The notes under the pieces: model-generated | What the model was told of the DNA's origin: nothing | What the model saw: the letters and a program-made list of their open reading frames with translations, nothing else | Database searches by the model: none | Translations under genes and position numbers: made by a program | NCBI RefSeq assembly: GCF_001612765.1 | Contig: NZ_BDBB01000011.1 | Coordinates: 107,780-171,779, forward strand | Reading direction: 5' to 3' | Source of the DNA: Nocardia arthritidis NBRC 100137 | GTDB taxonomy: Bacteria; Actinomycetota; Actinomycetes; Mycobacteriales; Mycobacteriaceae | Length of the DNA: 64,000 bases | In this document: one piece after another, positions 56,223 through 64,000 of the stretch | How the letters are laid out: every line of letters begins with the position of its first letter | Numbering within the stretch: position 1 is the stretch's first letter

Positions 56223-56802
56223 GCGGCGTGCCGATCGGTAGCGAAGATCATGATGCCCATAATGCCCGCTTTGTCCGTTCAGGCTCGGTAGCGGGGTGAT
56301 TGCCACCCATAATTCCACATGCGTTCAGCCGACGTTTCGCGTCACCGTCCTCCCGCGTGCCCGACGAGTACCGTCTCCCGAACCACGCGGACCGGGACGA
56401 ACGCGCGCCGGCACGCGCGGGATTTGCCGGGTCGGCGGTGCATCGCGTCGTGACGGGCCCGCCCGTCTTCAGCGCTGTGGTGCGCTTCGATCCGCGCCCC
56501 GCGTCGGCGACATCGCCGGACTACGCGCGGTGTGCACCTGCGATGCCACATGGGCACCGGCACGCTCTCGCTGGCGCGGCTCGGCGCCCCGACGACCGGT
56601 GTTGCCCGGCCTCATTCCAGCGGGGCCCGGACGGGGAAGGGCGGCTGATCCGGCGCCCGGAGAGACTGCCGTCGAGCGATACCCTTCAGGCTCGGAAGAA
56701 CTGAACCAGGTAGGGTCGTCGGCGAAGCAAAATCGGTTCCCGACACCGGCATCCGGTGTTAGTTTCTGAGCGGCGAAGATCAGACCACAGGAGGGCGACA
56801 CG
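56223..56802. other. Intergenic region between terC and the small ORF
   Basis: No gene supported. It contains a small hairpin GGGTG/CACCC just upstream of terC and a perfect ACACCGG-CAT-CCGGTGT hairpin at 56743-56759, 44 nt before the short ORF. I looked for a yybP-ykoY Mn riboswitch before terC and did not find its core. Confidence 0.5.
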
Positions 56803-56916
56803 ATGACCGGGACGGTGCGGCGGCAGGGGTTGCCGAGCGGTGCCCTCGAGTCGCATGCCGGCACCGCGCTATCGGCCTCATCCGCGTGGCGGATGAGCGC
56901 GCGGAGCCGCCCCTGA
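56803..56916 (+). CDS. Orphan 37-codon ORF with strong ribosome site
   Basis: MTGTVRRQGLPSGALESHAG and on to MSARSRP. AGGAGG lies 7 nt before the ATG. The 3' half contains a perfect 9-bp hairpin, CTCATCCGC-GTG-GCGGATGAG (56877-56897), and a strong terminator follows the stop. Composition is not clearly protein-like, so it may be a leader peptide or part of a small RNA. Confidence 0.4.
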   Translation: MTGTVRRQGLPSGALESHAGTALSASSAWRMSARSRP

Positions 56917-56940
56917 ACGTGTCTTTCGCAGACCCGTACG

Positions 56941-56984
56941 AAGGGGTCACTCCGCGGCCGACCGCCGAGGAGTGACCCCTTTTT
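56941..56984 (+). terminator. Strong intrinsic terminator just before tRNA-Trp
   Basis: AAGGGGTCACTCC (56941-56953) pairs perfectly with GGAGTGACCCCTT (56969-56981) and is followed by T residues, giving a 13-bp stem and TTTTT run. It ends 7 nt before the tRNA gene. Confidence 0.85.
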
Positions 56985-56991
56985 CGTGCGA

Positions 56992-57064
56992 ACGGACGTA
57001 GCTCAGCTGGTAGAGCAGCGGTCTCCAAAACCGCGAGCCGGGGGTTCGAGTCCCTCCGTCCGTG
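56992..57064 (+). tRNA. tRNA-Trp (CCA anticodon)
   Basis: Acceptor ACGGACG/CGTCCGT, discriminator G. The anticodon stem GCGGT/ACCGC has loop CTCCAAA, with U33 and anticodon CCA. T loop TTCGAGT. The 3' CCA is not encoded. Confidence 0.96.
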
Positions 57065-57094
57065 CCGATCCTCTCAGGTCGGAACTCCGACCTA

Positions 57095-57171
57095 TCCCTC
57101 GTAGCCCAATCGGTAGAGGCGCCGGACCTAGATTCCGGGAGATGCGAGTTCGAATCTCGCCGAGGGAACCA
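57095..57171 (+). tRNA. Type-I tRNA with UAG at the anticodon position and no U33
   Basis: All arms fold: acceptor TCCCTCG/CGAGGGA, discriminator A and encoded CCA; D arm GCCC with GG in the loop; anticodon stem CCGGA/TCCGG with loop CCTAGAT; 5-nt variable loop; T arm GCGAG/CTCGC with loop TTCGAAT. Position 33 is C instead of the near-universal U, and positions 34-36 read UAG, formally Leu (CUA). Bacterial tRNA-Leu has a long variable arm, which is absent here. Identity is therefore unclear; it could be a diverged or special-purpose tRNA. Confidence 0.75.
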
Positions 57172-57177
57172 GCCGGA

Positions 57178-59793
<2,616 letters not shown>

Positions 59794-60031
59794 GGCCCCA
59801 GGCTAGCCGCAATCGCCCCATCCGGACCATCCGCAACACTGGTACCGTTCCGGCGCTCGCGGCTTTTCGCCGGTCGCCGGGTGCCCCACCAGGAGGCGAC
59901 GGAGTGCCGGTCCGGCGCACGGACGGTTGCGAACACCGCGAGATTTCGTCTGGTACCACGGTTTCGTACCCGAGCAGGCGGCTGTCGCCGAGTAGCTGCC
60001 GGCAACCTCCGGATCCGCCCTTACGCGCCCA

Positions 60032-60649
60032 TCAGACCGATCGGTCCGCTTCGAGCACCGCACGGACGGCTTCGGGGGATCCGGCGGTCTCCAGCCGGAC
60101 TTCGTCCCGACCGAAAGCGTGCAGCAACAGCTCCGAGGGCTTGCCGGTCAGCGTGACGACGTCCTCGGACGCCGACCGCACCACCGCGCGCCTGCCGTCC
60201 GGCGTCGCCAGCTCGACCGTGACCGGCGCCTTGCGGTAGGCCATCCTGGCCATCTTGCGCAACGTTGACCACAGTTTGTCCTCGTCGTCCGCGGGCAGTT
60301 CGCGCGGCTGCCAACCGGGCTCGGCGCGGCGCACATCCTCGTGATGCACGAACATCTCCGAGAGGTTGACCACCGCGTCGAGTGGACGCAGCGGCGACCA
60401 CCACGGCGGACCGGTCCGCACCTGCTCCAGCAGCTCGGGAAACGGCTTGTTCGCCGCCTTCGCCTGCACGCGGTCCAGATACCCCGCGAGTGGCTTCACC
60501 AGGATGCCCGGCGCGGCGTCGGGCCGTCGTTCGCGAACCACCAGATGCGCGGCCAGGTCACGCACCGTCCACGTGCCGCAGAGCGTGCGCGCGTCCGGCC
60601 CCGCCGCCTCCATCGCCTCGACGAGTTCCCGGCGTTCCCGCTGTGCCAT
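60032..60649 (-). CDS. TIGR03085-family (mycothiol-dependent-type fold) protein
   Basis: A 205-aa DinB-like four-helix protein. ERRELVEAMEAAGPDARTLCGTWTVRDLAAHLVVRERRPDAA carries the conserved WTVRDLAAHL metal-site helix; NLSEMFVHHEDVRRAEPGWQPREL adds further His residues. DGRRAVVRSASEDVVTLTGKPSELLLHAFGR completes the fold. ATG 60649 chosen; GTG two codons earlier is possible. Probably a metal-binding transferase or hydrolase, substrate unknown. Confidence 0.88.
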   Translation of the reverse strand: MAQRERRELVEAMEAAGPDARTLCGTWTVRDLAAHLVVRERRPDAAPGILVKPLAGYLDRVQAKAANKPFPELLEQVRTGPPWWSPLRPLDAVVNLSEMFVHHEDVRRAEPGWQPRELPADDEDKLWSTLRKMARMAYRKAPVTVELATPDGRRAVVRSASEDVVTLTGKPSELLLHAFGRDEVRLETAGSPEAVRAVLEADRSV

Positions 60650-61058
60650 AGTCACACCCCGAACATACCGACCACCCTGCGGCGTCGCCGCGCGGCGCGA
60701 CGGTCCTCGATCGCGGCAATCGCGGTGCCACCCGGGTGTCCACGACGGGGCGACCCCCGGCGGCGCGAGCCCGACCGCGGAACCCCGGACCATTCCGCTC
60801 CTCGGCTCCGTCCCGCAACGATGCGCAATGACGTTGCCCTCCAGCGGATTTCACCGCGTACGGAGTCCACGGCAACCGCATGCTCCGGGTTGCGGGAGCA
60901 ACGACCCCGGACTCTACGCCGACCAATGCGTGTCCATCCCGGGGTGTGCGCGGCTCCCTATGCCGGGAAATCTCCGGCTAGCGCAATGAGAGTCGGCTCT
61001 GTACCTTGTCACTCGGTCCATCGGGTCGTGGACCTTATGACAAGAAGGGCAAATCCTC
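60650..61058. other. Intergenic region before the secreted DUF4189 gene
   Basis: About 410 nt between divergent genes. I see no further gene. Promoters for both neighbours must lie here; TTGTCA near 61005 may be a -35 for the rightward gene but the matching -10 is not clear. Confidence 0.45.
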
Positions 61059-61439
61059 GTGAAGAAGTTTGCTACCGGTGTAGCCGCGCTCGCGGCGGTA
61101 GGTGCCGCGCTGGCAGTCAGCGCGCCCGCCGCGAACGCCTACACCAATAACTACGGCGCGATCGCGCTGTCCACCTCCACCGGTTTGATCGGGTACTCCT
61201 ACGACTACCCGAACTCGGGTGCCGCACAGCAGCGCGCCGTGAGCTCCTGCGGCGCAGCGGACTGCCAGTCGGTGGTCTGGTTCCGCAACGGCTGCGGCGC
61301 CGTGGCGTACTCCAGCGGCACCGGCACCTGGAGTTGGGGGTACGCGTCGTCGCGCCGCAGCGCCCAGGGCCAAGCCCTGGCGCACAACGATTCCGACGCC
61401 TACATCGTGCACTGGAACTGCACGTCCAACCACGGCTGA
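61059..61439 (+). CDS. Secreted DUF4189-domain protein
   Basis: A 126-aa exported protein with a Sec signal peptide (KKFATGVAALAAVGAALAVS, cleavage after PAANA). The DUF4189 domain has NYGAIALSTSTGLIGYSYDY, four Cys (SSCGAADC, NGCG, WNCTSN) likely forming disulfides, and RSAQGQALAHN. GTG start with GAAGGG 9 nt upstream. In mycobacteria and nocardiae such proteins are abundant and of unknown function. Confidence 0.9.
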   Translation: MKKFATGVAALAAVGAALAVSAPAANAYTNNYGAIALSTSTGLIGYSYDYPNSGAAQQRAVSSCGAADCQSVVWFRNGCGAVAYSSGTGTWSWGYASSRRSAQGQALAHNDSDAYIVHWNCTSNHG

Positions 61440-61468
61440 CGCCCGGACTCCGAGTCGAAGGAAACATC

Positions 61469-62026
61469 GTGAAACACCGCACTTTCCGGACCGCCGTGGC
61501 CGTCGTCCTCACCGCAGTCGCTTGCTCGCTGACCGCCTGCGCGTCCAACGACGACTCCTCGTCCCCGAGCCCCAGCGCCAACCCCAGCCACGCGGCGGGT
61601 GAATTGGAGGGTGGCTCGGACAAGGGCGACAAGGAGGCCGGCTCCGCGCCGACCACGCCGTCCTCACCCGCACTGCCCAAGCCCTCCGTGCAGCAACTGA
61701 ACGAGCGGCTGCAGAAGGCGTTCGACCCGAACGTGCCCAACGAGGAGAAGATCAGCTGGATCCAGGCCGCCGAGCAGGATCCCTATCTGGTCGCCAACCT
61801 CGTCGACGCCGCGAAGAAGCAGAAGGTCACCGTCGAGGTCACCAACGTGGGCGACCCGAAGGACAACAAGCTCAAGGCCGACGCCAAGGTCACCATCGAC
61901 GGCACCCCGGTGGACGACGCGTTCATCCAGTTCGTGTCCGAGGGCGGCCAATGGAAGGTCGACCACACCTTCGCCTGCAACATCGTCAAGAGCGCGAAGA
62001 TCGAATCCGCCGCCTGCCAGGAGTAG
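61469..62026 (+). CDS. Lipoprotein with MTB12-like domain
   Basis: A 185-aa lipoprotein. The signal peptide ends in CSLTAC, an acylation Cys near residue 24, followed by a Ser/Pro/Gly linker. The C-terminal domain (LQKAFDPNVPNEEKISWIQA, VTNVGDPKDNKLKADAKVTI, VSEGGQWKVDHTFACNIVKS) resembles the low-molecular-weight antigen MTB12 (CFP-2) of mycobacteria. GTG start with AAGGA. It is 29 nt after the DUF4189 gene and probably cotranscribed. Confidence 0.9.
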   Translation: MKHRTFRTAVAVVLTAVACSLTACASNDDSSSPSPSANPSHAAGELEGGSDKGDKEAGSAPTTPSSPALPKPSVQQLNERLQKAFDPNVPNEEKISWIQAAEQDPYLVANLVDAAKKQKVTVEVTNVGDPKDNKLKADAKVTIDGTPVDDAFIQFVSEGGQWKVDHTFACNIVKSAKIESAACQE

Positions 62027-62043
62027 CCGGTCCCGAATCAGCG

Positions 62044-62079
62044 AAAGGCGCCGGACAGCCGAGCTGTCCGGCGCCTTTT
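62044..62079. terminator. Bidirectional intrinsic terminator
   Basis: AAAGGCGCCGGACAG and CTGTCCGGCGCCTTT form a 15-bp stem with a CCGAG loop and a short T-run. It sits between the lipoprotein gene and the convergent RNase J gene. Confidence 0.92.
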
Positions 62080-62093
62080 CGGCTTCCGCAAGA

Positions 62094-63935
62094 TCAGACG
62101 CCGAGGACGGTCGGCACGATCATCGGCCGACGACGATAGGTGTCGGCCACCCAGCGGCCCACCACCCGGCGCACACCCTGCGCGATCCGGTGGGTGTCGG
62201 TCACACCCTCGCCCGCCAGCCGCAGCAGTTCGGCTTCCACCAATTCCGCCGCGTCGAGCAGGGCGGTGGGATCGTCGGAGAAACCACGTCCGCTGACCTC
62301 CGGGGTGCTCACCGCCTTGCCGGTGGTCTCGTCGATGGCGACGGTGATCGCGATGAAACCGCCCTCACCGAGCACCAGCCGGTCGGACAACGTCGACTCC
62401 CCGACATCGCCCACCGATAGTCCGTCGACGTATACATGGCCCACCGGGACCCGGCCGACGACCGAGGCGATGCCGTCGACCAAGTCGACCACCACGCCGT
62501 CCTCGGCGAGCACCACCCGCTCCTCCGGCACGCCGGTCGCGACTGCCAGCGCCGCGTTCGCGCGCAGGTGGCGCCACTCGCCGTGCACCGGCATCGCATT
62601 CGTCGGGCGCACCGCGTTGTACAGGTACAGCAGCTCCCCCGCCGAGGCGTGCCCCGAGACATGCACCTTGGCGTTCTGCTGGGTGACGACTGTGGCTCCG
62701 AGCCGAGCCAGGCCGTTGACCACCGCGAACACCGAGTTCTCGTTGCCGGGGATCAGCGAGGAGGCCAGCACCACCAGGTCGTCGGGGCGGATGTTGATCT
62801 GCCGGTGGTCGCCGCGCGCCATCCGCGACAGCGCCGACAGCGGCTCGCCCTGCGAACCCGTGGAGATCAATACCAGGCGGTGGCTGGGCAGAGTCGCGGC
62901 GACATCGAGGTCGACGACCACGCCGTCGGGCACGGTGAGATAGCCCAGGTCCTGGGCGATCTGCATATTGCGGACCATCGAACGCCCGACGAAGCACACC
63001 CGCCGCCCGTACTGCTGGGCCACATCGACGACCTGCTGGATGCGATGCACGTGACTGGCGAAGGACGCGACGATGACCCGGCCGCGAGCCTTGCCGATGA
63101 CCGAATCCAGCACGCCGCCGATCTCGCGTTCCGGCGTGACGAAGCCGGGGACCTCGGCGTTGGTGGAGTCCACCAGGAACAGGTCGACGCCCTCGTCACC
63201 GAGCCGGGAGAATCCGGCCAGATCGGTGAGCCGCCCGTCCAGCGGGAGCTGGTCGAGCTTGATGTCACCGGTGTGCAGCGCGACGCCGGCAGGCGTGCGG
63301 ATGGCGACGGCGAGCGCGTCGGGAATGGAGTGGTTGACCGCGAAGTACTCGCAGCCGAACGGGCCGTGCGTGGTGTGCTGCCCCTCGGTCACTTCCACCA
63401 GCTTCGGGTGCAGACGATGTTCCCGGCATTTCGCGGCGACCAGCGCGAGGGTGAACTTCGAGCCGACGACCGGGATGTCGGGCCGCAACCGCAGCAGGAA
63501 CGGCACCGCGCCGATGTGGTCCTCGTGACCGTGGGTGAGCACGACCGCGACCACGTCGTCGATGCGGCCCTCGATGGGGCGGAAGTCCGGCAGGATCAGG
63601 TCGACACCGGGCTGCTGGTCCTCCGGGAACAGCACGCCGCAGTCGACGATCAGCAGTTTGCCGCCGTACTCGAAGACCGTCATGTTGCGGCCGATTTCGC
63701 CGATGCCGCCGAGGGCGAACACGCGCAGGCCGTTCTCGGGCAGGGCGGGCGGGGCGCCGAGACGGTCGTGCGCGGCGACCGGAGCCGCCTGGGGCTGAGG
63801 AGCTTCGGCCCGCCGAGCGCCGGACTGGCCGCGGCCACGCGCCGGTCGGCGGGCCGCCGTGTTCTGCGCCTTGGGCTCCCGGCGCGGCTGCGCGGGCGCG
63901 CTCTCCTTGGCGGAGACGACCGGAGCGGCGTCCAC
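62094..63935 (-). CDS. rnj: Ribonuclease J
   Basis: A 613-aa beta-CASP metallo-beta-lactamase ribonuclease. A basic Ala/Arg/Pro-rich N-terminus (1-66) precedes RVFALGGIGEIGRNMTVFEY. The zinc motif LTHGHEDHIG has His135, His137, Asp139 and His140. VALHTGDIKLDQLP and STNAEVPGFV follow, and beta-CASP motifs include VHVSGHASAGELLYLYNAVR and MPVHGEWRHL. The GTG at 63935 has GGAGG 5 nt upstream, but the frame stays open to the window edge with similar Pro/Ala-rich composition, so the true start may be outside. Confidence 0.95.
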   Translation of the reverse strand: MDAAPVVSAKESAPAQPRREPKAQNTAARRPARGRGQSGARRAEAPQPQAAPVAAHDRLGAPPALPENGLRVFALGGIGEIGRNMTVFEYGGKLLIVDCGVLFPEDQQPGVDLILPDFRPIEGRIDDVVAVVLTHGHEDHIGAVPFLLRLRPDIPVVGSKFTLALVAAKCREHRLHPKLVEVTEGQHTTHGPFGCEYFAVNHSIPDALAVAIRTPAGVALHTGDIKLDQLPLDGRLTDLAGFSRLGDEGVDLFLVDSTNAEVPGFVTPEREIGGVLDSVIGKARGRVIVASFASHVHRIQQVVDVAQQYGRRVCFVGRSMVRNMQIAQDLGYLTVPDGVVVDLDVAATLPSHRLVLISTGSQGEPLSALSRMARGDHRQINIRPDDLVVLASSLIPGNENSVFAVVNGLARLGATVVTQQNAKVHVSGHASAGELLYLYNAVRPTNAMPVHGEWRHLRANAALAVATGVPEERVVLAEDGVVVDLVDGIASVVGRVPVGHVYVDGLSVGDVGESTLSDRLVLGEGGFIAITVAIDETTGKAVSTPEVSGRGFSDDPTALLDAAELVEAELLRLAGEGVTDTHRIAQGVRRVVGRWVADTYRRRPMIVPTVLGV

Positions 63936-64000
63936 GGTGGCCTCCTCGGGTGCGGGCCGAGGCGGCGCGGCGGCCTCCGGCGACGTGGCAGGCGTCCGCT

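Noticed and set aside
56223..56340. yybP-ykoY manganese riboswitch upstream of terC
   Set aside because: The conserved cross-strand A and paired loops are not found; only a short GGGTG/CACCC hairpin is present.
56300..56704. Plus-strand 134-codon ORF upstream of the orphan small ORF
   Set aside because: Composition is Arg/Pro/Ala-rich in all frames, it has no ribosome site, and it starts inside the terC promoter region.

Overview
The window is high-GC actinobacterial chromosome, most likely from Nocardia or a close relative in the Mycobacteriales. Three things point there: GC-rich codon use with frequent GTG starts, many ATGA/GTGA stop-start overlaps, and a housekeeping gene order that (from memory) follows the Mycobacterium tuberculosis lexA to rnj block. 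That block includes lexA, an FadE20-type dehydrogenase, hflX, dapF, miaA, a DUF349 gene, miaB, recX-recA, a DUF3046 gene, a glycosyltransferase, pspM-pspA-clgR, pgsA, an ArgA-type acetyltransferase, ftsK and rnj.

Region 1-18.0 kb. After the 3' end of lexA, its terminator and a broken glycosyltransferase fragment, a large minus-strand accessory locus interrupts the conserved block. It encodes a [NiFe] hydrogenase of the group 1h (actinobacterial, atmospheric-H2 oxidising) type. The order of transcription is hypA-hypB-hhyS-hhyL, a NifU/four-Cys Rieske-fold protein, DUF5947, DUF6084, a 442-aa unknown, a 39-aa membrane peptide (DUF6893-like), a 105-aa acidic protein, the maturation protease, hypC, hypF, a second hypC, hypD, hypE, a NiCoT nickel transporter and DUF6390. 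Nickel uptake, Ni insertion (HypA/His-rich HypB), Fe(CN)2CO assembly (HypC/D/E/F), C-terminal proteolysis and a set of lineage-specific unknowns are therefore packed together. A CRP/FNR-like palindrome lies before hhyS. Downstream come a 27-aa methionine-rich peptide gene and two small membrane-protein genes.

Region 18.2-31.8 kb. A PepSY membrane protein diverges from an OmpR-type two-component system whose sensor carries a very acidic extracytoplasmic insert. Then come an alpha/beta hydrolase, an acyl-CoA dehydrogenase, an acyltransferase, and the hflX, dapF, SpoU-methylase, miaA and extradiol-dioxygenase-like genes, followed by a divergent DUF349 gene.

Region 31.8-44.3 kb. miaB and its membrane partner are followed by a glutamate-type ABC transporter (gluABCD), then recX-recA with a perfect actinobacterial SOS box. 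Next, an AsnC-type regulator and an MFS transporter both lack their 5' ends and meet head to head, which I read as a deletion scar. Small enzymes (DUF1348, PNPOx-like, VOC) and a CGNR regulator follow.

Region 44.3-64 kb. This holds a TPR-kinase fusion gene, DUF3046, a glycosyltransferase, several stress-type small genes with a SigF-like promoter, a PAP2/lipid-kinase fusion, pspM-pspA-clgR with an ECF (SigE-like) promoter, cinA-pgsA, an acetyltransferase and terC. A short orphan ORF with a strong terminator is followed by tRNA-Trp and an odd tRNA carrying UAG in the anticodon position without U33. ftsK, two secreted/lipoprotein genes and RNase J close the window.
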